Below are positions 45,926-55,867 of a stretch of DNA of 64,000 nt, piece after piece; position 1 is the stretch's first letter, and each line of letters starts with the position of its first letter. The notes beneath the pieces are model-generated. The model ran no database searches. It worked only from the letters and a program-made list of their open reading frames with translations, and was not told the DNA's origin. Made by a program: the position numbers and the translations under genes. The stretch comes from Natrinema sp. CBA1119. GTDB taxonomy: Archaea; Halobacteriota; Halobacteria; Halobacteriales; Natrialbaceae. Where the stretch lies: NCBI RefSeq assembly GCF_002572525.1, contig NZ_PDBS01000001.1:1116001-1180000 (forward strand), in the 5' to 3' direction.

Positions 45926-46810
45926 ATGCAAGTCACGGTTCTCGGTGCGGGGAGTATGGGCCACGGAATCGCACAGGTGTCCGCGATGGCGGGCAACGAC
46001 GTCGTGCTGCGCGACATCGAGGCGGAGTTCGTCGAAAACGGCCTCGAGGGGATCCGAGACAACCTCCAGGGCGGTGTCGACCGGGACAAACTCAGCGAGT
46101 CAGAGATGGAGGAAACCCTCGAGCGCATCGAGGGGACGACCGACCTCGAGGAAGCCGTCGCGGACGCCGATCTCGTCGTCGAGGCGGTGCCCGAGGACAT
46201 GGACCTCAAACAGGAGGTGTTCGCGGACGTCGAAGCGGCGACCGACGAGGACACCGTCATCGCCTCGAACACCTCCTCGCTGTCGGTAACGGAGATGGCC
46301 AGCGCGCTCGAGCACCCCGAGCGGGCGGTGGGGCTGCACTTCTTCAACCCGCCGCATCTCATGGACCTGGTAGAGATCGTCATCGCCGAGCAGACGGACG
46401 AGCGCACCGAGGAGTTCGCCGTCGACTACGTCCGAGACATCGAAAAGGAAGATGTCGTCGTCCGGGACACGGCCGGCTTCGCCACCTCGCGACTCGGCCT
46501 CGCGCTGGGGCTCGAGGCGATCCGGATGGTCGAACAGGGCGTCGCCAGCCCGGCCGACATCGACGAGGGGATGGAAATCGGGTACGGTCACCCGATGGGA
46601 CCCCTCGAGCTGACCGATCACGTCGGACTGGACGTGCGCCTGCACATCGCGGAGCACCTCCGCGAGGAACTGGGCGAGCGGTTCAAGCCGCCCCAGTCCC
46701 TGCGCCGGAAGGTCCGGGCGGGCAACCTCGGCAAGAAAAGCGGCGAGGGCTACTACGTCTGGGAGGACGGCGAGCGCGTCGGCATGAGCGGCGAGTGGGG
46801 CGACGAGTAG
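45926..46810 (+). CDS. 3-hydroxyacyl-CoA dehydrogenase
   Basis: 294 aa. Oxidises 3-hydroxyacyl-CoA with NAD+. Rossmann motif VLGAGSMGHGIAQVSAMAGN at the N terminus; catalytic His in AVGLHFFNPPHLMDLVEIVI (near 140); C-terminal helical domain GYGHPMGPLELTDHVGLDVR and GNLGKKSGEGYYVWEDG complete. The frame extends to 45824, but ATG 45926 puts the Rossmann motif in its usual place. Compare the shorter paralogue at 54993. Confidence 0.94.
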   Translation: MQVTVLGAGSMGHGIAQVSAMAGNDVVLRDIEAEFVENGLEGIRDNLQGGVDRDKLSESEMEETLERIEGTTDLEEAVADADLVVEAVPEDMDLKQEVFADVEAATDEDTVIASNTSSLSVTEMASALEHPERAVGLHFFNPPHLMDLVEIVIAEQTDERTEEFAVDYVRDIEKEDVVVRDTAGFATSRLGLALGLEAIRMVEQGVASPADIDEGMEIGYGHPMGPLELTDHVGLDVRLHIAEHLREELGERFKPPQSLRRKVRAGNLGKKSGEGYYVWEDGERVGMSGEWGDE

Positions 46811-47254
46811 ACTCAAGCCCGACACCGATGGATCGAATCGCCTCGAGTGATGGCGACGGAGCCAACAGCCGAAACCGGGGGCGGAATCGACAGCCGAAAT
46901 CGGAGTTAAAGCCGCCCTCGAACGCCTGCTCGCGGTAACCCCTACTAGTTAGGCATATCGCTTGTTTCGGTTCCCCTGTTACTAACTAGTACCGCCCAAC
47001 ACCACGGGCGGCGGCCCCGGGGGCGCACGTGGGAAAACGACGGGGCCATCTTTCCGGTCGGTCACCACTCCCAGTACGTCAGCCCGCGTGCTGGTCGGGC
47101 GGTTCGAGATCCGCCGTCCGGCCGCTTCCCTTCCCACTCGTGGACAGCGGTCGACCGAGCGAGCAGCTCCGTCCGATCCGCGCCGAGAATCGAGGAGCCG
47201 GTCGAATCGTCGCTAATGGAGGCACTTTTAGCCACCCCTGAGCAAGGGTGACGT
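46811..47254 (+). promoter_or_regulatory. Intergenic region with a perfect 10-bp inverted repeat
   Basis: 444 bp without a gene. TACTAGTTAG (46943-46952) and CTAACTAGTA (46982-46991) form a perfect 10-bp inverted repeat around a 29-nt AT-rich centre, inside otherwise GC-rich DNA. It could be an operator or a terminator after the dehydrogenase. A Shine-Dalgarno-like GGGTGA lies just before the next ATG. A T-arm-like stretch at about 47,095 does not fold as tRNA. Confidence 0.45.
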
Positions 47255-50200
47255 ATGTCTCTCGAGCCGAGCGCTGACCCGGCCGCCGACCGGCGAGCGA
47301 ACTACGACTATCGGAGCGACGATGTCGATCGACCGGCCCTGGTCGCGGACCTCGAGGAACTGGTCGACTGCGAGGTCCGTGCGGACTCCTACTCTCGCGA
47401 ACTGTACGCGACCGACGCAAGTGCCTACGAGCTGACGCCGATCGCCGTCGCCTTTCCGGAGTCGACGGCCGACGTGTCGGGCATCCTCGAGTACTGCGCC
47501 GAGCGCGAGATTCCGGTCCTCCCGCGGGGCGGCGGGACGAGCCTCGCCGGACAGACGGTCAACCGGGCCGTCGTCCTGGATTTCACACGGTACATGAACG
47601 AGATCCTCGAGATCGACACCGACGGCCACACCGCGACGGTCCAGCCGGGGACGATCCTGGGGACGTTGAACGAGACCCTCGAGCCCCACGGCCTCAAGTT
47701 CGCCCCGGACCCCGCGTGGGGCGATAAGAGCGCCATCGGCGGCGCGATCGGCAACAACTCGACCGGCTCACACTCCCTGAAGTACGGCAAGACCGACGCC
47801 TACATCGAGGAGTGCGAGGCCGTCCTCGCCGACGGCACCGTCACCCGCTTTGGCGAGGTCGCGCTCGAGGAAATCGGCGAGCGAGCCGACCCCGACGGCG
47901 ACCTCGAAGCCCGGATCTACGCCGAAGTCGAGCGGATCCTCGAGGAGGACGCGGACCGAATCGCGGAAACGTATCCGAATCTCAAGCGCAACGTCTCGGG
48001 CTACAATCTCGACCGGTTGGTTGCGGAGGCGCGAGGGGAGGAACTACCCGGCGGCGAAGAAACTGGCGAACCCGGAACCGTCAACCTCGCGCGGCTGCTG
48101 GCCGGCAGCGAGGGCACGCTGGCGGTCGTCACCGAGGCGACCGTTTCGCTCGAGCCGATCCCCGAGACGAAGGCGGTCTCGCTGCTCTGTTACCCCGACC
48201 TCCACGAGGCGATGCGGGACGTCGAACCGATTCTCGCACACGACCCCGCCGCGGTCGAAGTGCTCGACGACGTGCTGATCGATCTCGCGCGCGAAACGGC
48301 CGAGTTCGGCCCGGTCACCGAAATGCTCCCCGAGGGGACGAACGCCGTCCTGCTCGTCGAGTTCTACGCCGAGGACGCCGATCACGGCAGGGAGCAAGTC
48401 GCGGGCCTGCTCGCCGACCGCCTCCCGTCGGCGACGCCCGCCGGGGAACCGGCCGAGGACGCCCCGAGCAGCGATTCCGAGACGCTCGCGCTCGAAGCCA
48501 TAGAGGCCTACGACGACGCCGAGCGCGCGAAACTGTGGAAGCTCCGCAAGTCCGGCCTCCCGATCCTGCTCTCGCGGACGACCGACGAGAAGCACATCTC
48601 CTTCATCGAGGACACGGCGATCCCGCCCGCGAAGCTGCCGGAGTTCGTCGAGCGCTTCGAGGAGATCCTCGAGAAACACGACACCTACGCCAGTTTCTAC
48701 GCCCACGCCGGCCCCGGCGTGCTCCACGTCCGACCGCTCGTGAACACGAAGACCGAAGTGGGTCTCGAGCAGCTCCACGGCATCGCGGACGACGTGACGG
48801 ACCTCGTGTCGGCTGGGGGGCTCCGTTTCGGGCGAGCACGGCGACGGCCGCGCCCGCACGCAGTGGAATCAGAAGCTCTACGGGGACGAACTCTGGGCGA
48901 CCTTTCAGGACCTCAAGACGGCGTTCGATCCCGACTGGATCCTCAATCCGGGACAGGTCGTCTTCCGCGAGGATGATCCGACCGACCTGCGGGAGCACCT
49001 GCGGTTCGACCCCGACTACGAGTTCGAGGCGGGCTTCGAGCCCGCGCTCGAGTGGGCAAACGACAACGGCATGCAGGGGATGGTCGAGCTCTGTCACGGC
49101 TGCGGCGGCTGTCGCGGCGAGCAGTCGACGACGGGCGGCGTGATGTGCCCGACCTACCGCGCGAGCCGCGAGGAGATTACGGCGACTCGAGGTCGAGCGA
49201 ACGCGCTTCGACAGGCCATGAGCGGCGACCTGGATCCCGACGAGGCGTTCTCCGACGAGTTCGTCGAGGAAGTGATGGGGCTCTGTATCGGCTGCAAGGG
49301 CTGTGCCATCGACTGCCCCAGCGAGGTCGACATGGCGAAGCTCAAGGCTGAGGTCACCCACGAGTACCACCAGCGAAACGGCGCGACGCTCCGGGATCGA
49401 CTCTTCGCCAACGTGTCGACGCTCTCGAAGTGGGGGAGCAGGTTCGCGCCGCTGTCGAACGCCCTGCCGAAGCTGCCGGGCGCGCGCAATCTCCTCGAGG
49501 TCGCCGCCGGGATCGATGCCGACCGGCCGCTGCCGACGTTCCACGCGGAGACGTTCCGGGACTGGTTTGACGAGCGAGGCGGCGCTCGAGTCAGGGAGGC
49601 CGACGCCACCCGCAAAGTCGTCCTCTACCCTGACACCTACACCAACTACAGTCACCCTGACGCCGGGAAGGCGGCCGTCCGAGTGCTCGAGGCCGCCGGC
49701 GTCCACGTCGCCGTCCCCGACGACCTCGGCGATACCGGTCGGCCGGCGTTTTCGAAGGGATTCCTCGAGAAGGCGGAAGACGCGGCCCGCGAGAACATGA
49801 ACGCGCTCGCCCCGCGGGTCGCGGACGGCTGGGACGTGGTCGTCATCGAGCCCTCCGATGCGGTCATGTTCCAGAAGGACTACCTCGATCTGCTCTCCAC
49901 CGAGGCCGCCGAGACGCTCTCGAACGCCACCTACGGCGTCTGCGAATACGTCGATACGTTCCGGCTGGACGAAGAGATCCCCTTCGACGAGCGCGCGGCG
50001 ACCGACGAACTGGTCTATCACGGCCACTGCCACCAGAAGTCGGTCGCGAAGGACCACCACGCCGTCGGCGTGCTCCGACGGGCGGGCTACGCCGTCGACC
50101 CGCTCGATTCGGGCTGCTGCGGGATGGCCGGCAGTTTCGGCTACGAGTCCGAACACGCCTCGATGAGCGACGCCATCGCCTCGATCCTCTACGAGCAGGT

Positions 50201-50327
50201 CGACGAGAGCGACGGCGACCGCATCGTCGCACCCGGTGCTTCCTGCCGGACACAACTCGAGAACGGGCCCGGTGCGACCGAGGAGCCGCCGACGCCGATC
50301 GAAGCCGTGGCCGAAGCGCTCGAGTAA
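47255..50327 (+). pseudogene. FAD/4Fe-4S D-2-hydroxyacid dehydrogenase (Dld/GlcDF-like), single-base frameshift
   Basis: One gene of about 1020 codons split by a shift near 48821. The first part holds the FAD-binding PCMH domain (VLPRGGGTSLAGQTVNRAVV, AIGGAIGNNSTGSHSLKYGK) and FAD-oxidase C domain. The reading frame breaks right after a run of six G: skipping the C at 48821 restores SVSGEHGDGRARTQWNQKLY and then continues to 50327. That second part has two 4Fe-4S clusters (LCHGCGGCRG...MCPTY; CIGCKGCAIDCPS) and CCG domains (YHGHCHQKS, DSGCCGMAGSFGYESEH). The intact protein oxidises D-lactate, glycolate or D-2-hydroxyglutarate and passes electrons to the membrane. Real mutation or homopolymer error cannot be separated here; downstream motifs are all intact, which favours an error or a recent event. 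Confidence 0.88.
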
Positions 50328-50411
50328 GGCGGCCTGATATGCTTCATTTACACGAGAGTCATCCGTACGGATACGAACAGCTATGCCGGCGGTTCCCGAT
50401 AGGCGTCTATT

Positions 50412-50684
50412 GTGTCAGATCGAACTGAGCGAGAGATCCGTCATCGACAGCTGGACACCGACGCGCAGAACCCAGCGATACAGATCGTCGAAGTCGTCGC
50501 GGACATCGAAGATCGAGGGCGCGCCGAGTTACCGACGATGTACGATTGCATCGACGGCATGCTCGACGAACTCTTTTCGAACCCGCCCGCACCGGAATCA
50601 CAGATGGAAGTCGAGTTCAGCTACGAGACGTATCGGATCACCGTCGAACAGAACGGTGCCGCGAAATTCGTGAAAACGGGGTGA
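50412..50684 (+). CDS. HalOD1 output-domain protein
   Basis: 90 aa. PAIQIVEVVADIEDRGRAEL, LPTMYDCIDGMLDELFSNPP and VEFSYETYRITVEQNGAAKF are the haloarchaeal HalOD1 domain. Such stand-alone domains are thought to be signalling outputs; biochemical role unknown. Starts with GTG (MSDRTEREI). Confidence 0.85.
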   Translation: MSDRTEREIRHRQLDTDAQNPAIQIVEVVADIEDRGRAELPTMYDCIDGMLDELFSNPPAPESQMEVEFSYETYRITVEQNGAAKFVKTG

Positions 50685-50745
50685 TCGGGTCCCGTCTCCG
50701 ATTCGGACTGAACGGCGACGGTCCGGAACGACCGTAACCGGCCCG

Positions 50746-51786
50746 TCAGCGTCCGACCAGTTCGTCATAGCGCGCGCCCGTCTGCTTCAGCGTCTCGGTC
50801 GAGTAGAGCCGCTCGTGGTCGACGGGGAGGTAGTCGGCGGCGAGTTCGTCGATCTTTGCGTCGACGGCTTCGGGGTCGCGACCGTGGATCATCGTGAACA
50901 GGTTGTACGGCCACTCCTGCTCGGGCCGGCGCGGTCGGTGGTAACAGAGCGTCACGTAGGAGAGTTCGCCCGCGCGCTCGCCCCGCTCGTCGAGATCGTC
51001 GTCGGGGACGTCCCAGACGACCATGCAGTTGGCATCGAACCCCGTCACGACGTGGTTGATCACGCAGCCGATCCGCTTGAGACAGCCGCTCTCGAGCAGG
51101 CGTTCGATAGCCGCGAGCACGTCCTCGACGGCGTATCCCACGTTCGCGGCGATATCGCGATACGGCGTCGCCGACAGCGGGAACCCCTCCTGGATCTCGA
51201 GGAGGAGTTCGGCCTCGATCGCGGAGAGACCGCCCGTGGCCTCCTCGCTGATCCGGGTGGCCGAGGAGTCGGTACGCCGCGCCAGTGACTCGCGCGCGAA
51301 CCGATCGCTATTGACGACGGGGAACTCGAGGTCGATGTAGTAGTCGGTCAGCATCGGCAAGTTCAGTACGTCACAGCCGGTTCGAGCCTCGATATCGGCG
51401 AGGATCTCGTCGCGGGCTTCCCGCGAGCCGGCGGTGACGACGAACCACATGTTCCACTCGTGATCGCGGGCGTAGTTGTGGTTGACTTGCCGATACTCGT
51501 TGATGACGGTCGAGATCTCGTCGAAGCGGTCCGCGGGCGCCCGTACCGCGGCGAGCGTCGACGAGCCGATCACGGGGGGATTGAGGACGGCACCGAACCG
51601 GCGGACGATCCCCGCCTCCCGGAGTGTGCGGACGCGGTCGACCGCCGCCGATTCCTCGATTCCGAGGTCGGCGGCGACGCGGCGGAACGGTCGCGCTTCG
51701 ATCGGAAAGCCGCTCTGATAGCCGTCGATCAGCGCCGCGTCCACGTCGTCGATGGCCTCGCGCCAGTCCCCCGACAGGCTACTCAT
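50746..51786 (-). CDS. ahbAB: Siroheme decarboxylase, fused AhbA-AhbB type (Lrp/AsnC fold)
   Basis: 346 aa. Decarboxylates siroheme to didecarboxysiroheme in the archaeal alternative heme pathway. Two Lrp-like modules in tandem: the first begins ALIDGYQSGFPIEARPFRRV and the second LLLEIQEGFPLSATPYRDIA (near 195). Each has a winged helix followed by an alpha/beta domain; the motif NYARDHEWNMWFVVTAGS in the first and CYHRPRRPEQEWPYNLFTMI in the second are AhbA/B-type substrate regions and not transcription-factor features. Fusion of the two subunits is common in haloarchaea. Without context it might be taken for an Lrp regulator. Confidence 0.88.
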   Translation of the reverse strand: MSSLSGDWREAIDDVDAALIDGYQSGFPIEARPFRRVAADLGIEESAAVDRVRTLREAGIVRRFGAVLNPPVIGSSTLAAVRAPADRFDEISTVINEYRQVNHNYARDHEWNMWFVVTAGSREARDEILADIEARTGCDVLNLPMLTDYYIDLEFPVVNSDRFARESLARRTDSSATRISEEATGGLSAIEAELLLEIQEGFPLSATPYRDIAANVGYAVEDVLAAIERLLESGCLKRIGCVINHVVTGFDANCMVVWDVPDDDLDERGERAGELSYVTLCYHRPRRPEQEWPYNLFTMIHGRDPEAVDAKIDELAADYLPVDHERLYSTETLKQTGARYDELVGR

Positions 51787-51959
51787 TGGTAGCCCTAGGG
51801 AGAAGGGGACCGTATCGTTTTCGGGTCCGACTCGAACCGCGTGCGGCGGGGCCGTTCTTGGGGTTCACCCGATTATCGGTGTGAAACCCGTCAATTGACG
51901 GCCGAACGAGCGCCGGAAGCGGGAGACTTTTGCGCGATCCGACCCAACGGGTGCACAAC

Positions 51960-53042
51960 ATGGCGCACGCAACCCAGGAATTCGGCGACTGGCCGCTCAA
52001 GCGGCTGCTGACGGCAGTGATCGGCTCCGGCCCGAAGTCGGCCGACGACATGACCCGCGAACAGGCTCGAGAGGCGTTCCAGCGCATTCTGGCGGGCGAA
52101 CCGGACGAGACGACGCTCGGCGCGTTCTGGCTGGCCAATCGCTGGAAGCGAAACATTCCGACGGAGCTGGCGGCCTACACCGACGTCATGCACGAGGAGT
52201 CGATCGTTACCGCCGAGCCGGAGTGCGATCCGGTCGACTGCGGGGCGAACTACGACGGCAAGCACAGCTCCGCCGTCCTCGGCGTCGGAGCCGGCGTCGT
52301 CGCCGCGGCCGCGGGCACCCCCATCGTCGTCCACTCCGGCGATCGGGTCCCGACGCAGAAAGCGACGGCGTACAAACACGTCCTCGACGAGCTCGACGTC
52401 CGAACCGAACTCGAGCCCGGCGAAAGCGCGGACATGGTCGACGAGACCGGCTTTGGCTTCTACTATCAGCCGAATTTCAACCCCGGGATACAGGACCTCT
52501 ACGACCGGCGCGATCAGATGGGCGTCCGAACGTTCGTCAACACGATCGAAACGATCGGGAACCCGGCGAACGCCGACGTTCACCTGGGCTCGTTCTACCA
52601 CCTCGCGTTCGCGAAGAAGCTGACCGACACGATCACCAAGAGCGAGCGACTCGACTACTCGCGGGCCATCTTCTTCCAGGGAATGGAGGGCTACGACGAC
52701 ATCCGGCCCGGATATACGAAGGTCGCGGAGTGGGATCGAGACGGCGACGACGGTGGGGATTCCTTCGAGGACTACGAGATTGAAACCGCGAACTACGGCA
52801 TGGCCATGGAGGCCGAAGACCTCGAGGTCGACGACGTGACGGCCGATTCCGCGTCGATCACCGAGGCCGTCCTCAGCGGTGACCGCGAGGGACACTTCGC
52901 CGACGCCATCGCCCTCAACGGCGCGTTCCGGATGCACGCCCGCCAGGATGTCGACAGCCTCGAGGACGGACTCGAGCGGGCACGCGAGGTCATTGCCGAC
53001 GGCAGTGCGGAAGCCGTGCTCGAAGACCTCCGGGCGTTCTGA
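51960..53042 (+). CDS. TrpD-like anthranilate phosphoribosyltransferase paralogue
   Basis: 360 aa. Nucleoside phosphorylase/TrpD fold: MTREQAREAFQRILAGEPDE at the N terminus, GAFWLANRWKRNIPTELAAY, a glycine-rich segment and HLGSFYHLAFAKKLTDTITK. The PRPP-binding glycine loop of real TrpD (GTGGD) is here DCGANYDGKHSSAVLGVGAG, so the enzyme is probably not the tryptophan-pathway TrpD but the haloarchaeal second copy of unknown substrate. The ATG at 51960 is best. No trp genes are nearby. Confidence 0.8.
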   Translation: MAHATQEFGDWPLKRLLTAVIGSGPKSADDMTREQAREAFQRILAGEPDETTLGAFWLANRWKRNIPTELAAYTDVMHEESIVTAEPECDPVDCGANYDGKHSSAVLGVGAGVVAAAAGTPIVVHSGDRVPTQKATAYKHVLDELDVRTELEPGESADMVDETGFGFYYQPNFNPGIQDLYDRRDQMGVRTFVNTIETIGNPANADVHLGSFYHLAFAKKLTDTITKSERLDYSRAIFFQGMEGYDDIRPGYTKVAEWDRDGDDGGDSFEDYEIETANYGMAMEAEDLEVDDVTADSASITEAVLSGDREGHFADAIALNGAFRMHARQDVDSLEDGLERAREVIADGSAEAVLEDLRAF

Positions 53043-53694
53043 GCCGAGCGGTCTGAACCGGGCGGTCTGAGTCGTCGGTCGAAGCGGGCGGTCTGAGTCG
53101 TCGGTCAAAGCGGTCGACCACGTTCGTCCCGGTGCTCGAGCAGCGTTCGAGTCTGCGCGCAGTATCGTCAACCGTTCGTCGAAATGGGAGATGATTTCTC
53201 TCCGCTTACTATGAAAGAAATGAAACACATCTAGTACTCTATGAGTGAGACAGTAACAACATCGAGAAGTGTGAGACAACCATTTTCGACCAAGTTAGAG
53301 GGTTTTCACCGTCTCTCGAGCGAACACGACCGGGTCGTCGACAAACTGCTGTCTAACACATAACCTTCCACAGAAGGCGGTCTACCGCTCGAGTCCGGTT
53401 TTTGGAACGGATCCTGCTAAGGTGTGAGGAATAATATAACTACCCTATAGTACCATATAGTATATGGTTTGCTATTTTCCCGAGCGCTGTCACCCGCGGC
53501 TTCGAATGCGACTCGAGCGAGCGATCGCATCGTCGGCTCGCCCTCGATCGCTCCGTATGACGACGAGCAAACGGGTGCCGTTCGCCTCGCAACGTCTGTA
53601 ATCGGTGTCCGGTAGAATCGTCGGGAGAACGAGTTCGCGACGCCTGAAACGGCGAACAGTGTACCTTTTTGACTGTTGGCCGCGATCACCGTGC
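53043..53694 (+). other. Intergenic region with short tandem repeat and AT-rich tract
   Basis: About 650 bp without a gene. Near 53,061 a 26-bp direct repeat (GGCGGTCTGAGTCGTCGGTC, second copy at 53087, first partial near 53,047). Near 53,431-53,466 an AT-rich tract with ATATAACTACCCTATAG and ATATAGTATATGG. Small frames here do not look coding. It probably contains the promoter of the enoyl-CoA hydratase. Confidence 0.5.
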
Positions 53695-54492
53695 ATGGAC
53701 CAATCTTTCGATACTGTCCTGGTAGAATATGACGACGAGCGCGGCGTCGGCACGATCACGATGAACCGGCCGGACGCGTTGAACGCGCTGAACGGCCAGC
53801 TCAGAGACGACATCATCGCGGGGCTCGAGTCCCTCGAGGAACGGAACGAGGACGCCGACGGCGTCGCGCTGCGCGCCGTGGTGCTCGAGGGTGCCGGCGA
53901 GAAGGCCTTCTGTGCGGGGGCGGACATCGGTGGCTTCTCCGACGAGTCGGCCGGCGGCACCTCGGCCAGAACTCACTATGACTTCATCAGGGACTTCCCG
54001 ACCCCGGTCATCGCGAAGATTGACGGCTACTGTCTGGGCGGCGGCCTCGAGACCGCGCTGGCCTGTGACTTCCGACTGGCCAGCGAGGGCAGCACGTTCG
54101 GCTTCCCCGAAGTGAATCTCGGCATCCTCCCCGGTGCCGGCGGCGTCCAGTACGTCGAGAAACTGGCCGGTCCCGCCGTCGCGAAGGAACTCGCGATGAC
54201 CGGGAAACACATCTCTGCGGAACGAGCCGGTGACGAAGGGATCGTCAATCACGTCTACGCCGACGATGAGTTTGAGGACGAGGTCGACGAATTCGTCACC
54301 GAACTCGCCGGACAGGCACCGCTGGCGATCCAGGGGATCAAGAAGTCCGCGGATATGGCCGTTCACTCCGGGCTCGAGGAGGGGCTGGCGTACGACCGAT
54401 CGCTCTTCCAAGAGCTGCTCAAGACGGAAGACCACGCGGAAGGCGCGGCGGCGTTCAGCGAGGACCGCGAGCCCGAGTTCGAAGGGAAGTAA
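53695..54492 (+). CDS. Enoyl-CoA hydratase/isomerase
   Basis: 265 aa. Hydrates 2-enoyl-CoA in beta-oxidation. GTITMNRPDALNALNGQLRD, oxyanion-hole CAGADIGGFS and DGYCLGGGLETALACDFRLA, both catalytic Glu in FGFPEVNLGILPGAGGVQY and AKELAMTGKHIS. Normal length and complete, unlike the shorter hydratase-like gene at 15906. The upstream in-frame extension to 53605 is not coding; ATG 53695 fits. Convergent with the truncated 3-hydroxyacyl-CoA dehydrogenase, with an inverted duplication between them. Confidence 0.94.
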   Translation: MDQSFDTVLVEYDDERGVGTITMNRPDALNALNGQLRDDIIAGLESLEERNEDADGVALRAVVLEGAGEKAFCAGADIGGFSDESAGGTSARTHYDFIRDFPTPVIAKIDGYCLGGGLETALACDFRLASEGSTFGFPEVNLGILPGAGGVQYVEKLAGPAVAKELAMTGKHISAERAGDEGIVNHVYADDEFEDEVDEFVTELAGQAPLAIQGIKKSADMAVHSGLEEGLAYDRSLFQELLKTEDHAEGAAAFSEDREPEFEGK

Positions 54493-54541
54493 CGGGATAG
54501 GGCGGACGACCGCCGTCTCGCTCCTGACCGATTTTTCGGCC

Positions 54542-54936
54542 TGCGGTGGCGCGCGCTGAACCGCAGTGAGCGACTAGCGAGTTGCGGTTCGATACTGCGC
54601 GAGGGATGAGTGAGCGGTGCGAGGCGCGAACACTGTGAGCGCCTCGGATAGCGAACGGTGACTGAAGGGAACCGTGAGCAGAGCGAGCGAATCGGCTGGG
54701 GAGGGCGTGGTCCCTCCGTATTGCCACGATAGCAGCGCACACTATCTTGGTTGACAATAATCATTGAGTGGTGTTTAGAACTGGCGGATAAGGGTGTCCT
54801 GCCATCGTGGCAACTAGGGATTCCACGTCCTCCCCAGCCGATTCGCTCAGTCACTCCGTTCCTTCGCTCATCCCTCGCGCAGTATCATCGGCCGCCCTCA
54901 CTATCGTTCGGTCGACCGACAGCGCGCGCCACCGCA
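54542..54936. repeat. Large imperfect inverted duplication between convergent genes
   Basis: Two inverted, diverged copies of a block of about 140-190 bp. Matching pairs: 54542-54558 / 54920-54936 (17 bp perfect, TGCGGTGGCGCGCGCTG), 54591-54610 / 54867-54886 (20 bp perfect, GATACTGCGCGAGGGATGAG), 54685-54710 / 54823-54848 (25 of 26), and 54721-54735 / 54799-54813 (TTGCCACGAT plus GCAG). The centre (about 54,736-54,798) is AT-rich. Between the matches each arm has its own small hairpins. Confidence 0.75.
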
Positions 54937-54992
54937 TGTCGGTTCGTCGGTCCGAAGCGAAAAACGAGTCCACACCGCTGTAGAAACAGCCC

Positions 54993-55730
54993 TCAGTCCC
55001 ACTCCTCACCGATGCCGGCCAGCGAGAACGGGCCGACGGGGAGGTTGTACCCGTCCTCGAGCGCCTTGTCGACCTGTTCCTCCGTGGCGATGCCCTCGTC
55101 GACGATCTTCTGGGCCTCCTCGCGCATCGCCGCGTGACAGCGGTTGGCGAGGAAACCGTAGGAACCGGGGTCGTCGTCGATGGTAACACGTGTTTTTCCG
55201 AGTTCGTCAATCAGCTCCTCGGCGCGCTCGACGACGGCCTCGTCGGTCTCGGGCGCTTGCACGATCTCGACCATGTCCATGACGGCGACGGGGTTGAAGA
55301 AGTGCGTCACCGCGACTCGAGACGGGTCGGAGACGGCGTTGGCGATCGAGGTCACCGCGAAGCCGCTCGTGTTCGAGTATAGCGGCTGGTCGTCCGTGAC
55401 CTCGTCCAGGTCGCGGAAGACCTGTCCCTTGATCGCGAGATTCTCCGTCACCGCCTCGATCGTGAAGTCGGTCCCGTCGGTCGCCGCGTCGAGGTCCGTC
55501 GTGAACGTCATCCGCTCGAGCACCGCCTCTTTCTCGTCCTCGGAGAGATAGCCGCCTTCGACGGCGTCCTCGAGCCCGTAGTTGCCCGAGATTACGCGTT
55601 CGCGCGCCTCGTCGGCCAGTTCCTCGTTGATCTCGCGGACGGCCACCTCGTAGCCGTTCCGTGCGAGTACCTGTGCGATACCGGCGCCCATGATGCCGCC
55701 GCCGACGACGGCAGCGCTCTGTTGTGCCAT
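54993..55730 (-). CDS. 3-hydroxyacyl-CoA dehydrogenase, C-terminally short
   Basis: 245 aa against about 285-295 in the usual family. Rossmann motif VVGGGIMGAGIAQVLARNGY, catalytic-His region VTHFFNPVAVMDMVEIVQAP, and the start of the C-terminal domain ALEDGYNLPVGPFSLAGIGE are present. It stops at EEWD, where others continue for about 45 residues of helices that help form the dimer and substrate site. The stop lies 57 bp from the inverted duplication. It may be a natural short form or truncated by that rearrangement. ATG 55730 chosen for the Rossmann start. Confidence 0.88.
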   Translation of the reverse strand: MAQQSAAVVGGGIMGAGIAQVLARNGYEVAVREINEELADEARERVISGNYGLEDAVEGGYLSEDEKEAVLERMTFTTDLDAATDGTDFTIEAVTENLAIKGQVFRDLDEVTDDQPLYSNTSGFAVTSIANAVSDPSRVAVTHFFNPVAVMDMVEIVQAPETDEAVVERAEELIDELGKTRVTIDDDPGSYGFLANRCHAAMREEAQKIVDEGIATEEQVDKALEDGYNLPVGPFSLAGIGEEWD

Positions 55731-55867
55731 GCCATCACCCTTCACGAGTATCGACTTAGTTCTTGTCAACTGCCGTGGCTACTCGGTTCGGCCGGCGCTC
55801 TCTCCGACGGCGCCCTCCGAGTGTCAACACCCAAAGGTATTTTATCATTGGTATGGTTGGACATAAC

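Noticed and set aside
47090-47120. T-arm-like sequence GGCGGTTCGAGATCCGCC
   Set aside because: No acceptor, anticodon or D arm can be folded around it.
48603-50255. 550-codon minus-strand frame opposite the hydroxyacid dehydrogenase
   Set aside because: Shadow of the FAD/Fe-S gene; contains no motif and spans the frameshift only because it is in another frame.
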